Source: Mycobacterium sp. (lineage in GTDB: Bacteria; Actinomycetota; Actinomycetes; Mycobacteriales; Mycobacteriaceae). Taken from it: 64,000 nt of DNA. Position numbers and translations under genes: made by a program. Numbering within the stretch: the first letter of the stretch is position 1; every line of letters begins with the position of its first letter. The notes beneath the pieces were generated by a model. It was given only the letters and a program-made list of their open reading frames with translations. It made no database searches and was not told the origin of the DNA. This document shows positions 43,253-58,380 of the stretch, piece after piece. The stretch spans positions 36,175 to 100,174 of the forward strand of contig NZ_JASBVP010000009.1 in assembly GCF_029961025.1 (NCBI RefSeq), written 5' to 3'.

Positions 43253-44257
43253 TCAGCCGCCCAGCAGGGTGGGCAGCCCCAGCGCCGAGTCGAGCGCCAC
43301 CGCACAAAACACCACCGCGAGGTAGTTGTTGGACTGCAAGAACAGTCGCAGCGGTTTGACCGGCTCACCGCGGTGAACCCCGGCGTGCAGCTGGTGGGCC
43401 ATCGTCACGAACCACGCCCCGGCCGCCACGGCGAGCACCGCGTACAACCAGCCGGTCGCCAGGCACAGCACCAGGGTCGCGAGCACCGTTAGCCAGGTGT
43501 AGACCATGATCTGCCTGGTGACCTGGCGCTCGGTGGCCACTGCGGGGAGCATCGGGACCCCGGCGGCTTGGTAATCGTCCTTGTAGCGCATGGCCAGGGC
43601 CCAGGTGTGCGGCGGCGTCCAGAAGAAGATGATCGCGAACATCACCAGCGCCGGCCAGCTAATGGTGCCGGTCGCCGCCGACCAGCCGATCATCACCGGC
43701 ATACAACCGGCCGCCCCGCCCCACACGACGTTCTGCGGGGTGCGGCGCTTGAGCACCAGGGTGTAGACGAACACGTAGAACGCAATGGTGGCGACGGCCA
43801 ACAGCCCCGACAGCAGATTCGTCAGCCGCCACAGCCAGAAGAACGAGCCGACACTCAACGCCACCCCGAACACCAGCGCGTTTCGGGTCGGCACCGCTGC
43901 GCGCGCCAGCGGTCGGCGCGCGGTGCGCTTCATCACCTTGTCGATGTCCGCGTCGGCCACGCAATTGAGCGTGTTGGCGCCCGCAGCGGCCAGCATCCCG
44001 CCGACCAGGGTGTTTAACACCAGCAGCGGCCTGACCGTACCACGCTCGGCGAGCAGCATCGCCGGGATCGCGGTGACCACCAACAGCTCGATGACCCGCG
44101 GCTTGGTCAGCGCGACGTACGCCAGTAACGCCCGCCGCAGCGCCCGGCTCGTCTCGGCGAACGAGCGGTGCCCGGGCCCCCACCCCAGCCCGGAGCGGGG
44201 TGGCTGCCCGGCGCATCCGATTTCCAGACTCGGCGCAACGCGCCCGCGAACGCTCAC
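43253..44257 (-). CDS. ctaB: Protoheme IX farnesyltransferase (heme O synthase)
   Basis: 334 residues from GTG 44257 ([16 protein letters not shown] eight bases upstream); 26 longer than M. tuberculosis Rv1451 because of a longer soluble N-terminus. UbiA family: eight to nine membrane segments; the first Asp motif is [22 protein letters not shown], and the second region is [14 protein letters not shown]. It adds farnesyl to heme b to make heme O, the substrate of CtaA (32618). Divergent from tkt. Confidence 0.95.
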   Translation of the reverse strand: MSVRGRVAPSLEIGCAGQPPRSGLGWGPGHRSFAETSRALRRALLAYVALTKPRVIELLVVTAIPAMLLAERGTVRPLLVLNTLVGGMLAAAGANTLNCVADADIDKVMKRTARRPLARAAVPTRNALVFGVALSVGSFFWLWRLTNLLSGLLAVATIAFYVFVYTLVLKRRTPQNVVWGGAAGCMPVMIGWSAATGTISWPALVMFAIIFFWTPPHTWALAMRYKDDYQAAGVPMLPAVATERQVTRQIMVYTWLTVLATLVLCLATGWLYAVLAVAAGAWFVTMAHQLHAGVHRGEPVKPLRLFLQSNNYLAVVFCAVALDSALGLPTLLGG

Positions 44258-44361
44258 GCAATTACTCCTCGGGTCGCAGTAGCGCGCGGCGACTACTACA
44301 GGCGATGGTAGACGCACCGGCTGCGGTGATCGTTCGCGAGGGTCGGATCCCTCCGCTCGCC

Positions 44362-44381
44362 CGACGGCTTTGCTGCCGTCG
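44362..44381. other. Hairpin in the ctaB-tkt intergenic region
   Basis: CGACGGC - TTTGCT - GCCGTCG, a perfect 7-bp stem in the 211-bp divergent gap, about 90 bp before tkt. A TAAACT at 44413 may be a -10 for tkt, but no matching -35 is evident. Confidence 0.35.
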
Positions 44382-44468
44382 TGGGCGCGAATCCCCGGCA
44401 TGCGTGGCTGGCTAAACTGCCGCACTAGGGTGGGCATGTACCAGCTTGTCGACGTGAGGACTGAGGTT

Positions 44469-46559
44469 GTGACCACACTCGAAGACATCTCCGCGCTGAC
44501 CCGCCCGCATCATCCCGACGACTGGACCGATGTCGACTCGGCCGCGGTCGACACCATCCGCGTGCTGGCGGCCGACGCGGTCCAAAAAGTCGGCAACGGG
44601 CATCCGGGGACGGCAATGAGCCTCGCCCCGCTGGCGTACACCCTGTTTCAGCGGGTGATGCGCCACGACCCGGGCGATACCACGTGGCTGGGCCGCGACC
44701 GGTTCGTGCTGTCGGCGGGGCACAGCAGCCTGACCCTCTACATCCAGCTCTACCTCGGCGGATTCGGTCTGGAGCTGTCCGACATCGAGTCGTACCGCAC
44801 CTGGGGATCCAAGACCCCCGGACACCCGGAGTTCGGCCGCACCCCCGGGGTGGAGATCACCACCGGGCCGCTCGGGCAGGGCCTGGCGTCGGCGGTCGGG
44901 ATGGCGATGGCGGCCCGCTACGAACGCGGCCTGTTCGACCCCGACGCCGCCCCCGGCACCAGCCCGTTCGACCACTACATCTACGTGATCGCCTCCGACG
45001 GCGATATCGAGGAGGGCGTGACCTCGGAGGCCTCATCGCTGGCCGCGGTCCAGCAACTCGGCAACCTCATCGTGTTCTACGACAACAACAAGATCTCCAT
45101 TGAGGACGACACCACGATCGCGCTCTGTGAGGACACCGCCGCCCGCTACCGGGCCTACGGCTGGCATGTGCAACAGGTGACGGGCGGCGAGAACGTGGTC
45201 GGCATCGAGGAGGCGATCGCCAACGCGAAAGCCGTCACCGACCGGCCGTCGTTCATCGAACTGCGCACGATCATCGGCTATCCCGCGCCGAATCTGATGA
45301 ACACCGGCAAGGCGCACGGCGCGGCCCTCGGAGAGGCGGAGGTCGCCGCCACCAAAAAGATCCTCGGATTCGATCCGGACAAGACCTTCCAGGTCAGTGA
45401 CGATGTTCTCGCCCACACCCGCACGCTGATCGACCGCGGTAAGCAGGCACACCAACGCTGGCAGGCCGACTTCGACGCGTGGGCCCAGCGCGAACCCGAA
45501 CGCAAGAAGCTGCTGGACCGGCTGATGGCGAAGGGGCTGCCCGACGGCTGGGACGCGGAATTGCCGCACTGGCAACCGGATTCCGAACCGGTCGCCACCC
45601 GGAAAGCGTCCGGAGCCGTGCTTGCCGCGGTGGGGCCGAAGTTACCCGAATTGTGGGGCGGTTCGGCCGACCTTGCCGAGAGCAACCTCACCACCATCAA
45701 GGGCGCGGACTCGTTCGGGCCGCCATCGATCTCGACCAAGGAATTCACCGCGAACTGGTATGGTCGCGTGCTGCACTTCGGTGTCCGGGAGCACGCAATG
45801 GGGGCGATCCTCTCCGGCATCGTGCTGCACGGCCCGACTCGTGCCTACGGCGGCACCTTCTTGACGTTCTCCGATTACATGCGCCCGTCGGTGCGGCTGG
45901 CATCGCTGATGGGCATCGACACCATCTACGTGTGGACACATGATTCCATCGGTTTGGGCGAGGACGGTCCAACCCACCAGCCGATCGAACACCTGGCGGC
46001 CCTGCGCGCGATCCCCCGGTTGTCGGTGGTGCGACCGGCCGACGCCAACGAGACCGCCTACGCGTGGCGCGCCATCCTGGCACGCGGTAACGGCGGCGGT
46101 CCGGTCGGGCTGATCCTGACCCGGCAGGCGGTCCCCGTGCTGGACGGCACCAGCGCCGAAGGCGTCGCGCGCGGCGGCTACATCCTGGGCGATGACGGCG
46201 GCACCGAACCCGACGTCATCCTGATCGCGACCGGCTCGGAAGTGCAGATCGCCGTTGCGGCACAGAAACTCCTGCGAGACAAGGATATTATCGCCCGGGT
46301 GGTGTCGATGCCGTGCGTGGAGTGGTTCGAGTCTCAGCCGTATGACTACCAGGACAGCGTGCTGCCCCCGGCGGTATCGGCACGCGTCGCCGTGGAGGCG
46401 GGTGTGGCGCAGTGCTGGCATAAGTGGGTCGGCGACACCGGGCAGATCGTGTCCATCGAACACTACGGAGAGTCCGCGGATCACCAGACGTTGTTCCGGG
46501 AATTCGGCTTCACCCCGGAAGCCGTCGCAGCGGCTGCCGAACGGGCGCTGGACAACTGA
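44469..46559 (+). CDS. tkt: Transketolase
   Basis: 696 residues from GTG 44469 ([12 protein letters not shown], preceded by GAGG); M. tuberculosis 700. Thiamine diphosphate enzyme: [12 protein letters not shown], the cofactor loop [20 protein letters not shown] with [11 protein letters not shown], and the pyrimidine-binding part [15 protein letters not shown]. It moves two-carbon units in the pentose phosphate pathway. First gene of the tkt-tal-zwf-opcA-pgl operon. Confidence 0.97.
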   Translation: MTTLEDISALTRPHHPDDWTDVDSAAVDTIRVLAADAVQKVGNGHPGTAMSLAPLAYTLFQRVMRHDPGDTTWLGRDRFVLSAGHSSLTLYIQLYLGGFGLELSDIESYRTWGSKTPGHPEFGRTPGVEITTGPLGQGLASAVGMAMAARYERGLFDPDAAPGTSPFDHYIYVIASDGDIEEGVTSEASSLAAVQQLGNLIVFYDNNKISIEDDTTIALCEDTAARYRAYGWHVQQVTGGENVVGIEEAIANAKAVTDRPSFIELRTIIGYPAPNLMNTGKAHGAALGEAEVAATKKILGFDPDKTFQVSDDVLAHTRTLIDRGKQAHQRWQADFDAWAQREPERKKLLDRLMAKGLPDGWDAELPHWQPDSEPVATRKASGAVLAAVGPKLPELWGGSADLAESNLTTIKGADSFGPPSISTKEFTANWYGRVLHFGVREHAMGAILSGIVLHGPTRAYGGTFLTFSDYMRPSVRLASLMGIDTIYVWTHDSIGLGEDGPTHQPIEHLAALRAIPRLSVVRPADANETAYAWRAILARGNGGGPVGLILTRQAVPVLDGTSAEGVARGGYILGDDGGTEPDVILIATGSEVQIAVAAQKLLRDKDIIARVVSMPCVEWFESQPYDYQDSVLPPAVSARVAVEAGVAQCWHKWVGDTGQIVSIEHYGESADHQTLFREFGFTPEAVAAAAERALDN

Positions 46560-46601
46560 GCTGCTCGCGCCATAAGCATCCTCAACACGAAGGGCACCAC
46601 G

Positions 46602-47720
46602 ATGAGTCAAAATCCCAACCTGGCCGCCTTGAGCGCGGCGGGCGTATCGGTCTGGCTGGACGATTTATCTCGGGAGCGAATCACGTCCGGCAGCCTGCAA
46701 GAGATGATCGACACCAAAAGCGTTGTCGGTGTCACCAGTAATCCCACGATCTTTCAAAAAGCGCTGGCGGAAAGCAATATTTACGACGCCCAGATCGCCG
46801 AGCTGGCCGAGCGCGGTGCCGACGTGGATGCCGCCGTTCGCACCGTCACGACCGACGACGTGCGCATGGCCTGCGATGTGCTCAAGCCGCAATGGGAGGC
46901 CTCCGACGGCGTCGATGGGCGGGTGTCGATCGAGGTCGATCCCCGGCTGGCCCACGACACCGACAAGACCATCCAGCAGGCTGTCGAGCTGTGGAAGATC
47001 GTCAACCGGCCCAACCTGCTCATCAAAATCCCGGCGACCGAGCCCGGCCTTCCGGCGATCACCGCGGTACTGGCGGAAGCGGTTTCGGTCAACGTGACGC
47101 TGATCTTCTCCGTCGAGCGCTATCGCGCCGTGATGGACGCCTATCTGAGCGGACTGGAAAAAGCCAGGGATGCCGGACACGATCTAGCTAAAATTCACTC
47201 CGTGGCATCGTTTTTCGTTTCCCGGGTAGACACCGAGATCGATAAACGGCTGGAAAAGATCGGCACTGAGCGGGCGTTGGCCCTGCGGGGCCGGGCCGGG
47301 GTGGCCAACGCGCGGCTGGCGTACGCGGCATACCAGGACGTTTTCATTGGCGGGCGCCGCTTTGAAAAACTCAAGGCTGACGGCGCTCGGGTGCAGCGGC
47401 CGCTGTGGGCGTCGACCGGTGTCAAGAACCCAAACTATCCCGACACGCTCTATGTCACCGAGCTGGTCGCCCCTAACACGGTGAACACCATGCCGGAGAA
47501 GACCCTCGACGCCGTGGCCGATCACGGTGTTATTACCGGCGACACCGTCAGCGGCCGTGCCGCCGAAGCACGGCAGGTGTTCGACGAGCTGCAAGCGGTT
47601 GGGGTCGAGCTGCCCGACGTGTTCGCCGTGCTGGAAAACCAGGGAGTGGAGAAGTTCGTCGCATCCTGGGAAGAGCTGCTCAGGGAAACCGGCGCCCAAC
47701 TTAACTCTGCCACCAAATGA
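46602..47720 (+). CDS. tal: Transaldolase
   Basis: 372 residues from ATG 46602. TIM-barrel aldolase with the Schiff-base lysine K142 in [12 protein letters not shown]; other blocks are [13 protein letters not shown] and [19 protein letters not shown]. It transfers three-carbon units between sugar phosphates. The stop overlaps the zwf start (ATGA). Confidence 0.97.
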   Translation: MSQNPNLAALSAAGVSVWLDDLSRERITSGSLQEMIDTKSVVGVTSNPTIFQKALAESNIYDAQIAELAERGADVDAAVRTVTTDDVRMACDVLKPQWEASDGVDGRVSIEVDPRLAHDTDKTIQQAVELWKIVNRPNLLIKIPATEPGLPAITAVLAEAVSVNVTLIFSVERYRAVMDAYLSGLEKARDAGHDLAKIHSVASFFVSRVDTEIDKRLEKIGTERALALRGRAGVANARLAYAAYQDVFIGGRRFEKLKADGARVQRPLWASTGVKNPNYPDTLYVTELVAPNTVNTMPEKTLDAVADHGVITGDTVSGRAAEARQVFDELQAVGVELPDVFAVLENQGVEKFVASWEELLRETGAQLNSATK

Positions 47721-49282
47721 GTTCCGCCGGCATCCGGACGCAATCTGCGGGTACCGCTGGTCAATGGCGTAACCCGCTGCGGGACAAGCGAGATAAGCGA
47801 CTGCCTCGGATCGCCGGACCGTGTAGTGTAGTGATTTTCGGTGTCACCGGGGACCTGGCGCGAAAGAAGGTGATGCCGGCCATTTACGATCTGGCCAATC
47901 GCGGCTTGCTACCACCGAGGTTCGCGCTGGTGGGTTTCGCCCGCCGGGAGTGGGACCATGAGGATTTCGGTGCCGAGGTGTATCAGGCTGTCAAGGAACA
48001 TGCGCGGACCCCATTTCGTGAAGTGGTATGGGATCGGCTGGCCGAGGGAATCCGGTTCGTGCAAGGCACCTTCGACGACGACAGCGCGTTCTCCCGGCTT
48101 GCCGAGACACTGGAGAAGCTCGATGCCGAGCGCGGCACCCGCGGTAACCACGCCTTTTATCTCGCGATTCCGCCCAAAGCCTTTCCGGTCGTATGCCAGC
48201 AGCTGCACCGCTCCGGACTGGCGCGGGCGCAAAACGGCAGGTGGAGCCGGGTGGTCATCGAGAAACCTTTCGGCCACAACCTGCAGAGCGCACGGGAACT
48301 CAACAAGGTGGTCAACTCCGTCTTTCCGGAGGAGTCGGTCTTTCGCATCGACCACTACCTGGGCAAGGAGACGGTGCAGAACATCCTGGCCCTGCGGTTC
48401 GCCAATCAGCTTTTCGACCCGATCTGGAACGCCCACTACGTCGACCATGTGCAGATCACCATGGCCGAAGACATCGGGCTTGAAGGACGGGCCGGCTACT
48501 ATGACGGCATCGGCGCCGCCCGCGACGTCATCCAGAACCATTTGATGCAGCTGCTGGCGCTGACCGCAATGGAGGCGCCGGTGAGCTTTCAGCCCGCGCA
48601 GCTGCAAGCCGAAAAGATAAAAGTGCTGTCCGCGACTTCGCTCGCACAACCGCTGGAGGAGACCACGAGCCGCGGCCAGTACACGGCCGGCTGGCAGGGA
48701 AGCCAGAAAGTGGTCGGGCTGCTCGATGAGGAAGGGTTCTCGAAGGACTCCACCACCGAGACGTTCGCCGCCATCACCCTGGAAGTGAACACCCGTCGCT
48801 GGGCCGGGGTGCCGTTTTATCTGCGCACCGGAAAACGGCTGGGCCGCAGGGTGACCGAGATAGCACTGGTCTTCAAACGCGCTCCGCATCTGCCGTTCGA
48901 TGCGACCATGACCGACGAACTCGGCGCCAACGCCCTGGTGATCCGGATACAGCCCGATGAAGGAGTCACGCTGCGGTTCGGGTCCAAGGTGCCGGGCACC
49001 GCAATGGAGGTTCGCGACGTCACGATGGACTTTTCCTACGGCTCGGCGTTCGCCGAAGACTCGCCGGAGGCCTACGAACGGCTTATCCTCGACGTGCTAC
49101 TCGGTGAGCCGTCCCTGTTCCCGGTCAACCAGGAAGTCGAACTGGCTTGGCAGATAATCGATCCGATTCTCGACCGGTGGGCGGAGCACGGCAAACCCGA
49201 TCCGTATGAGGCGGGCACCTGGGGCCCGGCATCGTCTTTTGAGATGCTGCGCCGCTCCGGACGGGAGTGGCGGCGGCCGTGA
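47717..49282 (+). CDS. zwf: Glucose-6-phosphate 1-dehydrogenase
   Basis: 521 residues (M. tuberculosis Zwf2 514). Nucleotide motif [19 protein letters not shown] and the substrate site [19 protein letters not shown]. It makes NADPH and 6-phosphogluconolactone. The next gene encodes OpcA, the known partner of this enzyme in actinobacteria and cyanobacteria. Confidence 0.97.
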   Translation: MSSAGIRTQSAGTAGQWRNPLRDKRDKRLPRIAGPCSVVIFGVTGDLARKKVMPAIYDLANRGLLPPRFALVGFARREWDHEDFGAEVYQAVKEHARTPFREVVWDRLAEGIRFVQGTFDDDSAFSRLAETLEKLDAERGTRGNHAFYLAIPPKAFPVVCQQLHRSGLARAQNGRWSRVVIEKPFGHNLQSARELNKVVNSVFPEESVFRIDHYLGKETVQNILALRFANQLFDPIWNAHYVDHVQITMAEDIGLEGRAGYYDGIGAARDVIQNHLMQLLALTAMEAPVSFQPAQLQAEKIKVLSATSLAQPLEETTSRGQYTAGWQGSQKVVGLLDEEGFSKDSTTETFAAITLEVNTRRWAGVPFYLRTGKRLGRRVTEIALVFKRAPHLPFDATMTDELGANALVIRIQPDEGVTLRFGSKVPGTAMEVRDVTMDFSYGSAFAEDSPEAYERLILDVLLGEPSLFPVNQEVELAWQIIDPILDRWAEHGKPDPYEAGTWGPASSFEMLRRSGREWRRP

Positions 49283-49330
49283 TCCGCGCCGCGACGATGC
49301 AGAGCGAAGCGATGAGGAGGAGCGGCGCTT

Positions 49331-50242
49331 GTGATCATCGACATGCCGGACACCAGCACCACCGCGGTCAACAAGAGGCTGGACGAGTTACGCGTGAGAG
49401 CCGGCGCGGTGACGCTCGGCCGGGTGATGACCCTGATCATCGCGCCGGATACCGACACGCTGGTCGAGGAATCCGTCGAGGCGGCGAACTTCGCCAGCCA
49501 CGAACACCCCAGCCGCGTGATCGTCGTATTGACCACCGACCCGCAGGCCGCCGACCCACGGCTGGACGCCCAGCTACGGGTCGGTCGTGACACCGGCGCC
49601 GGCGAGGTGGTGGTGCTGCGGTTGTCCGGGCCGCTCGCGGCTCACGCCGACAGCGTCGTCATGCCATTCCTGCTGCCCGACATCCCGGTGGTGGCGTGGT
49701 GGCCGGGGAGCGCTCCGGCGGTCCCGGCCCAAGACGCCCTGGGCAGGTTGGCGATCCGGCGCATCACCGACGCGACCGATAGCGCCGACCCGCTGGCGAC
49801 GATCAAGAGCCGATTGCCCGGATACACACCCGGGGACACCGATCTGGCCTGGAGCCGCATCACCTACTGGCGGGCGCTGCTCACCTCGACGCTCGACCGG
49901 CCGCCGTACGAGCGGATCACCTCGGCACTGGTGTCCGGTTTGCCGACCGAGCCCGCACTGGATCTGTTGGCCGGCTGGCTGGCCAGCCGGCTCGACGCGC
50001 CGGTGCGCCGCGCGGCCGGTGAGCTGAAGGTCGAGTTGGCGCGCGAAACCGAGACCATCACACTCAGCCGGCCCCAAGACGGGGTGATCGCCACGATCAG
50101 CCGGACCGCCCGGCCGGACGCCCTGGTCCCCTTGGGGCGCAGGGAAACCCGGGAGTGCCTTGCCGAAGACCTGCGGCGGCTCAACCCTGACGACATCTAT
50201 TTCGAGGCCCTCAACGGCATCAACGCGGTGCAGTACCTGTGA
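49331..50242 (+). CDS. opcA: OpcA, glucose-6-phosphate dehydrogenase assembly protein
   Basis: 303 residues from GTG 49331 (GAGGAG upstream). Family blocks: [58 protein letters not shown]. OpcA binds Zwf and affects its activity. The stop overlaps the pgl start by four bases. Confidence 0.95.
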   Translation: MIIDMPDTSTTAVNKRLDELRVRAGAVTLGRVMTLIIAPDTDTLVEESVEAANFASHEHPSRVIVVLTTDPQAADPRLDAQLRVGRDTGAGEVVVLRLSGPLAAHADSVVMPFLLPDIPVVAWWPGSAPAVPAQDALGRLAIRRITDATDSADPLATIKSRLPGYTPGDTDLAWSRITYWRALLTSTLDRPPYERITSALVSGLPTEPALDLLAGWLASRLDAPVRRAAGELKVELARETETITLSRPQDGVIATISRTARPDALVPLGRRETRECLAEDLRRLNPDDIYFEALNGINAVQYL

Positions 50243-50982
50243 ACACCGTCGTCGAGACCTATGCGGATAACGGCACCCTGGTCGCGGTCGCGGGTAATCG
50301 ATTGGTCGACGCCGTCGAGGGTGCGGTGTCGGCCCGGGGGAAAGCGCTGATTGTGCTCACCGGCGGGGGTAACGGCATCGCGGTGCTGCGCTACCTCGAC
50401 GCGCACCCGCATCGGGTCGACTGGTCGAGGGTGCACCTTTTCTGGGGTGACGAGCGCTTTGTTCCCCGAGACGACGACCAGCGCAACGAGAAACAGGCCC
50501 GGGAGGCTTTGCTGGATCGCATCGATATCCCGGCGGGAAATGTGCACGCGATGGCGGCTAGCGACGGCGAGTTCGGCACTGACCTGGCCGCCGCCGCAGC
50601 GGCCTACGAGCGGGTTCTGGCGGCCCACGCCCAACCGGGCGATCCCGCGCCGGACTTCGACGTTCACCTGCTGGGCGTCGGACCCGAGGGCCACGTCAAC
50701 TCGCTGTTCCCACACAGTGCCGCAGTGCGCGAAACCACCAGGATGGTGCTGGGGGTTGTCGACTCCCCCAAACCACCACCACAGCGAATCACGTTGACAC
50801 TTCCCGCGATCCGGCGTTCCCGCGAGGTGTGGCTGTTGGTGTCCGGACCGGAGAAAGCGGCGGCGGTGGCCGCGGCCCTCGGCGGCGCCGACCCGGTGTC
50901 GATCCCGGCAGCCGGAGCGGTAGGCCGCGAGAAAACCGTCTGGCTGCTCGACACCGCGGCGGCGGCCGGGCTGTCCGGCTAG
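50239..50982 (+). CDS. pgl: 6-phosphogluconolactonase
   Basis: 247 residues from GTG 50239. NagB-like fold: [38 protein letters not shown] and [16 protein letters not shown]. It hydrolyses 6-phosphogluconolactone, completing the oxidative branch started by Zwf; called devB in older mycobacterial annotation (Rv1445c). Confidence 0.96.
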   Translation: MNTVVETYADNGTLVAVAGNRLVDAVEGAVSARGKALIVLTGGGNGIAVLRYLDAHPHRVDWSRVHLFWGDERFVPRDDDQRNEKQAREALLDRIDIPAGNVHAMAASDGEFGTDLAAAAAAYERVLAAHAQPGDPAPDFDVHLLGVGPEGHVNSLFPHSAAVRETTRMVLGVVDSPKPPPQRITLTLPAIRRSREVWLLVSGPEKAAAVAAALGGADPVSIPAAGAVGREKTVWLLDTAAAAGLSG

Positions 50983-51015
50983 CCGCTCGATCGGGCCGGG
51001 GCGGACAATACGCTC

Positions 51016-51384
51016 ATGGCGGATAAACCTGCCCGCACCGGCGCCGAGCGGCAGCGCTTCAAAACACTCGCGCAGGCCGCGCTGAACGCCGACCTGACGG
51101 TGCAGCAACTGGAGGCCGTGCTGGCCGACATGAACACGTCGCTTTCGGCCCTTAACCGGACCCGGGACACCTTCGAGGACAGCCTTAAGCACCTCAACAT
51201 CGCCCTGGGCAAACTCGATGAGCTCGGGCCCAGGCTGGACGGCGTCGTCGACCGGGTGGCGGCCGTCGTCACCCGGGTCGAGCACATCGTCGATCTCACC
51301 GAGGCGCTGATGTCGCCGATCCTGGTGACCGAGCACGCGGTGCGCGGCGTGCTCAAAGCGGTGCGGAATCGGGCCGCGCGCTAA
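51016..51384 (+). CDS. Small helical protein (Rv1444c type)
   Basis: 122 residues, almost wholly helical with heptad-like spacing (LTVQQLEAVLADMNTSLSAL, LKHLNIALGKLDELGPRL), no signal peptide or membrane segment. A conserved mycobacterial protein of unknown function. It lies 33 bp after pgl and probably belongs to that operon. Convergent with secG and sharing a terminator hairpin. Confidence 0.82.
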   Translation: MADKPARTGAERQRFKTLAQAALNADLTVQQLEAVLADMNTSLSALNRTRDTFEDSLKHLNIALGKLDELGPRLDGVVDRVAAVVTRVEHIVDLTEALMSPILVTEHAVRGVLKAVRNRAAR

Positions 51385-51385
51385 G

Positions 51386-51411
51386 CCGTCGGCCCGCGTT
51401 GGGCGCGACGG
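51386..51411. terminator. Bidirectional hairpin between Rv1444c-type gene and secG
   Basis: CCGTCG-GCCC, a 5-nt loop, then GGGC-(g)-CGACGG: ten paired bases with one bulge. It lies between the TAA at 51382-51384 and the secG stop at 51413-51415, filling the 28-bp convergent gap. Confidence 0.65.
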
Positions 51412-51412
51412 G

Positions 51413-51646
51413 TCAGCGGTACTTGATCAACAGGGCCATCCCGATGATGGCGACCAACCAGATGCCGGTGATGAAATAGGTCAACCGGTCGAGGTTTTTC
51501 TCCACCACCGTCGAGCCGGACAGGGCCGACTGCACGCCGCCGCCGAACAGTGTCGACAAGCCGCCGCCCTTGGCGCGGTGCAGCAGCACCAGCAGCACCA
51601 CCAGCACGCTGGTGATGACCAGGATGATCTGCAGCGCCAACTCCAT
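51413..51646 (-). CDS. secG: Preprotein translocase subunit SecG
   Basis: 77 residues from ATG 51646. Two membrane helices (ALQIILVITSVLVVLLVLLH; LTYFITGIWLVAIIGMALLI) flank the conserved loop KGGGLSTLFGGG. Accessory subunit of SecYEG. It follows tpiA on the same strand after 103 bp, as in M. tuberculosis. Confidence 0.95.
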   Translation of the reverse strand: MELALQIILVITSVLVVLLVLLHRAKGGGLSTLFGGGVQSALSGSTVVEKNLDRLTYFITGIWLVAIIGMALLIKYR

Positions 51647-51749
51647 GACGGTCACCTTACCGAATAGGGGCTCACCCGCCCGCCAGCGGGGAGGCACCGG
51701 TTGCGGCGGCCATCGGGTCCGGTTTCCCGCCCGCCGATTTCGCGGGCGG

Positions 51750-52535
51750 CTACGGTATCGGTCCGCCGGCCGCGACGGCGCAGATGGTCGCGAACTGCCC
51801 CCCGTCCAGCGACGCCCCGCCCACCAGCGCACCATCGATGTCGGCCTGAGCGACGATATCGCCGATGTTCTGCGCGTTCACCGATCCGCCGTAGAGCACC
51901 CGGACGGTCTCGGCGAGCTGCGGTGATGCCAGTGCCCGGAGTTCTTCGCGGATCGCCGCGCACACCTCTTGGGCGTCGGCCGCGCCGGCCACCCGACCGG
52001 TTCCGATCGCCCAAACCGGCTCATAGGCGATGACCACGGCGCCGATTTGCGGAGCCGACAACCCGGCCAGCGACCCGCGGAGCTGCTCAACGTTGTGGGT
52101 GACGTGGTCACCGGCTTCCCGCACCTGCAGGTCTTCGCCGACACAGACGATCGGGGTCAGCCCGTGCCTGAGTGCTGCGGCGGCCTTGGCGGCCACCAGT
52201 GCGTCGTCCTCCCGATGGTAGCTGCGCCGCTCGGAATGGCCGACAATGACGTAGCTGCAACCGAGCTTGGCCAGAAAGGCCCCGCTGATGTCACCGGTGT
52301 AGGCGCCCGAGTCGTGTGGGGAGAGGTCCTGCGCCCCGTAGCCCAACCGCAGTTTGTCGCCGTCGACCAGGGTTTGCACGCTGCGCAGGCCGGTGAACGG
52401 CGGCAGCACCGCGACGTCAACTTTGTCGTAGTACTTGTCCGGCAGCGAGAACGCGATCTTTTGCACCAGCGCGATCGCCTCGAAGTGGTTGAGGTTCATC
52501 TTCCAGTTGCCGGCGATCAGCGGTTTGCGGATCAC
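51750..52535 (-). CDS. tpiA: Triosephosphate isomerase
   Basis: 261 residues. N-terminal [18 protein letters not shown] (Asn, Lys), catalytic His in [12 protein letters not shown] and catalytic Glu in [13 protein letters not shown]. The start overlaps the pgk stop by four bases. Confidence 0.98.
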   Translation of the reverse strand: MIRKPLIAGNWKMNLNHFEAIALVQKIAFSLPDKYYDKVDVAVLPPFTGLRSVQTLVDGDKLRLGYGAQDLSPHDSGAYTGDISGAFLAKLGCSYVIVGHSERRSYHREDDALVAAKAAAALRHGLTPIVCVGEDLQVREAGDHVTHNVEQLRGSLAGLSAPQIGAVVIAYEPVWAIGTGRVAGAADAQEVCAAIREELRALASPQLAETVRVLYGGSVNAQNIGDIVAQADIDGALVGGASLDGGQFATICAVAAGGPIP

Positions 52536-53770
52536 GAGTCTCCTTGGTGTCCGGCGGGACCGCTCAGCACTTCCAGGCCGGGCAGCGGCTTGCCCTCAAG
52601 GTATTCCAGCGACGCGCCGCCCCCGGTGGAGATGTGTGAGAAGCCATTCTCGGGCAGGCCGAGCGCGCGCACCGCGGCCGCCGAGTCGCCGCCGCCGATC
52701 ACGCTGAAGGCGCCCTTAGCGGTCGCGGCGGCGATCGCCTGGGCGACGCCTTTGGTGCCGGCGGCGAACGCCGGGAACTCGAATACCCCCATCGGGCCGT
52801 TCCAGAAGATCGTCTTCGCGTTGGATAACAGCCTGGCGAACCGCGCCACCGAGCCCGCCCCGATGTCGAGGCCCATCTTATCTTCCGGAATACGATCCAC
52901 GGCAACGGTTTCCGATGGTGAATCGGCAGCGAAACTCGCGGCCACCACGATGTCCACCGGCAGCCGCAGCACGTCGGCGTAGCTGTCGAGCAGTCGGCGG
53001 CAGGTATCGACCATCCCGTGTTCCAGAAGCGATTTGCCAACCGGAAAACCCTGCGCGGCAAGAAACGTGAAACACATGCCGCCGCCGATGAGGATGCTGT
53101 CGGCTCGGGTCGCCAGCCGTTCGATCACCCCAAGCTTGTCGGATACCTTCGACCCGCCCAGCACCACGGCGTAAGGCCGTTGGGTTGAACGAGTCAACTG
53201 CTGCAACACGTTGACTTCGGTGGCCACCAGCGTGCCGGCATAATGCGGTAGCAGCGTGGCGACGTCGTAGACCGAAGCCTGCTTGCGGTGCAGCACGCCG
53301 AACCCGTCGGACACGAAAGCGCCTTTCTCCCCGACTAATTCGGCTAGTTGTCGAGCAAAAGCAAGCCGCTTCGCGTCGTCCTTGCTGGTCTCGCGCGGAT
53401 CAAAGCGAACGTTCTCCAGCAACAGCACGCCGCCCGCGGAAAGGCGCTCGGCGCGAGCCCGCGCGTCGGGCCCCACGACGTCACCGGCCAACTGCACCGG
53501 CTGCCCCAAGTGCTCGCTCAGGGCCACGGCCACCGGAGCCAACGACAACCTCGGGTCGGGGCCGTCTTTGGGACGTCCCAGGTGCGCGACGACCACCACC
53601 TTGGCGCCGGCGTTGACCAGCGTTCTCAGCGTAGGAACCGACGCGGCGATGCGACCCGGATCGGTGATGGCGCCGGCGTCGTCGAGCGGGACGTTCAAGT
53701 CGGAGCGCACCAGCACCCCGCGGCCTGAAACCCCTTCGGCCAGAAGGTCTTCGAGTAATTTGACGGTCAC
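52532..53770 (-). CDS. pgk: Phosphoglycerate kinase
   Basis: 412 residues from GTG 53770, the same length as M. tuberculosis Pgk; the frame is open further upstream inside gap but the GTG fits. [42 protein letters not shown] and [10 protein letters not shown] are the family motifs. It starts two bases after the gap stop. Confidence 0.98.
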   Translation of the reverse strand: MTVKLLEDLLAEGVSGRGVLVRSDLNVPLDDAGAITDPGRIAASVPTLRTLVNAGAKVVVVAHLGRPKDGPDPRLSLAPVAVALSEHLGQPVQLAGDVVGPDARARAERLSAGGVLLLENVRFDPRETSKDDAKRLAFARQLAELVGEKGAFVSDGFGVLHRKQASVYDVATLLPHYAGTLVATEVNVLQQLTRSTQRPYAVVLGGSKVSDKLGVIERLATRADSILIGGGMCFTFLAAQGFPVGKSLLEHGMVDTCRRLLDSYADVLRLPVDIVVAASFAADSPSETVAVDRIPEDKMGLDIGAGSVARFARLLSNAKTIFWNGPMGVFEFPAFAAGTKGVAQAIAAATAKGAFSVIGGGDSAAAVRALGLPENGFSHISTGGGASLEYLEGKPLPGLEVLSGPAGHQGDS

Positions 53771-53772
53771 GG

Positions 53773-56355
<2,583 letters not shown>

Positions 56356-56359
<4 letters not shown>

Positions 56360-58125
56360 CGCTGCGCGGCGTCTCTGTGGCGGGCGATGAGCTGGACCGG
56401 GAACTCATCAGTGGGCTCGGGCCAGGGCTGCCGGGTCAGCATGTCGGCGATCTTGACATAGCCTTCCTCGATCAGCCCGGTCTTGGCGTCGTAGATCCCG
56501 TACCACTGCCGCCCGGTGTGGATGGGCTGACCCTCCAGGACGATGACCCGCACGTCACCGTCCTCGAACCGGCAACGGCGCTGCACCGCCTCGAGCAGCT
56601 GTCCGTTGTGCAGGTGGCCTTCGCCGAAGTTCCAGCCGACCAGGGCGCCGGCGATGAGCTCGCCCTCGCGGATGGCATAGTCGGATTCGCCTGCCTGGTC
56701 TCCCAACGCGCGGGGCAGCAGGCCGTTGAGCGCCCTGCCGTGAAGGTGCATCGACCGGAAGGCCGCCCCGTTGTCGGTGATGATTTCCGCGGTGACCGGG
56801 TCGTAGAGCTTACCCAGCTGCCTGGTGGTCAGTGCCGAGCTTTTGATGATGTCGGCTTCGATCTGGTCTTCGGCGCCCGTGCGGAAACACCACGCACTGG
56901 TAGCCCAGTTCCCGGCGTAGTAGCGCATCGCGGGCAAAAACGAGATCTGTCTGGGCAACAGATTTCCCGCGATCGGCACCACGGCCAGCCCGATCAGCAG
57001 GATGGCCAACAGCGGCGGTGACTGCAGACTGTAGACCCGGATATCGCTGTGACGCCCGAACAGGTAGAGGAGCGAGAAAATGAAGAACACGTTCCACTCC
57101 AACGGAACTCCCATCGGGAGGTTGGAAATGATGTTGAGGTGAAAGATCACCATGAACGCGATGAGGAACCACCGCCACGGGTGGCCGTCGGCGAAGAAGA
57201 CCAGCGCACCGGGCACCAGGAACTCCGCGGTGGTGCCGCCAACATGGGCCATCAGCTTCGGCAACCAGGTGGGGCGCAGATCGTTGACCGGATCACGGTA
57301 GAGCCGATGCTTGAACCAGCGGAATATCTTGGGCCGCAGCAGCGCGTTGTTGCTCGTCATCACTGCGACCACGTACGGGAAGTGGTGGTTGAGCTTGGAG
57401 GTCGCCGCTCCCCACCACAGGCCGAGCATGATGATTTTAAACGCTGCGATCTGATCGGTGTAGCTGAAGAAGAACACGAACAGCGTCAGCCAGTAGTGTT
57501 CGGCGCGGGCGGCCAGGAAAATGGTCTTGTCGCGCAGCCCCAGCAGCGCCAGGATGACGATGATCGGCGCCACCACAACGGGATTGATCATGCCGATGGT
57601 GTCGGGCGGGCTGCCGCGCCCGGGGTGCCCGGGTGCGAGCAGGGCCGCCGCCCCGGAGAGCAACACTAGGGCATACAGCCCGACATCGACGACGGTGCGC
57701 GTGTCACCCGCCGTCAACGGGATCTTGTTCGGCCAGGGTGGTAGCCGAATCGTGTTGGGTCGCAACCAGTATAGGAATCCGCCGATCGGCGGCCAGAACC
57801 GTGCGGTCAGCGGGCCGGACCCGCAGCCGAGGCCGGTCACCTCGAACAGCAGGCTGAAGATGACAACCTTCTGGTAGACGATCGGCTGCGCCCACCATCC
57901 GCTGACGTGGCCGAGCCCGCCCAGGCCGGGGGTAACCGAGATGACCGCTGCGGCACCGGCGATATAGCCCGCGATTTTGACCAGGTAGAGCAGATAGATC
58001 GCATACGGGGTACCGAAGCCGTGCTCCACCCAGTGCCGGGTCACGACTTGTAGTCGGGTGGCCCGCGGCAGCGTGGACCAGCTGTCGCGGTCGACGTCGG
58101 GAAGTTCCGGTGTGATGAACCCCAT
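56356..58125 (-). CDS. DUF3556 multi-pass membrane protein (Rv1431 type)
   Basis: 589 residues, the length of Rv1431. About eight to ten hydrophobic segments (for example YAIYLLYLVKIAGYIAGAAA and VGLYALVLLSGAAALLA) occupy the first 400 residues. A soluble C-terminal region follows with RCRFEDGDVRVIVLEGQPIH. A conserved actinobacterial membrane protein; function unknown. Coupled to the downstream FAD oxidoreductase gene, suggesting a membrane-associated redox or lipid-modifying pair (inference). Confidence 0.88.
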
Positions 58126-58380
58126 GACCGCCTCGTTCGAAGTGAAAAGGATTTTAGCGTGAAATCACTTGGTGGATACGCTGAGTCAACATCGTGCCGG
58201 AATTCTTCGGTTCCTTTGGTTCCTCGTCGAGGGCGCACGCAGCCGATGCCGGGATGGCACCCTGCGTGCGTGGTAGCCGGCCCGTCCCAGGTGCGGCGAT
58301 CGGCTGTACGGGTGGTGGTTTCGGGGTAACCTGCACCACATATGGTAGGTGCGGTTGCCGGACGAGAGAATGGAGCCAAA

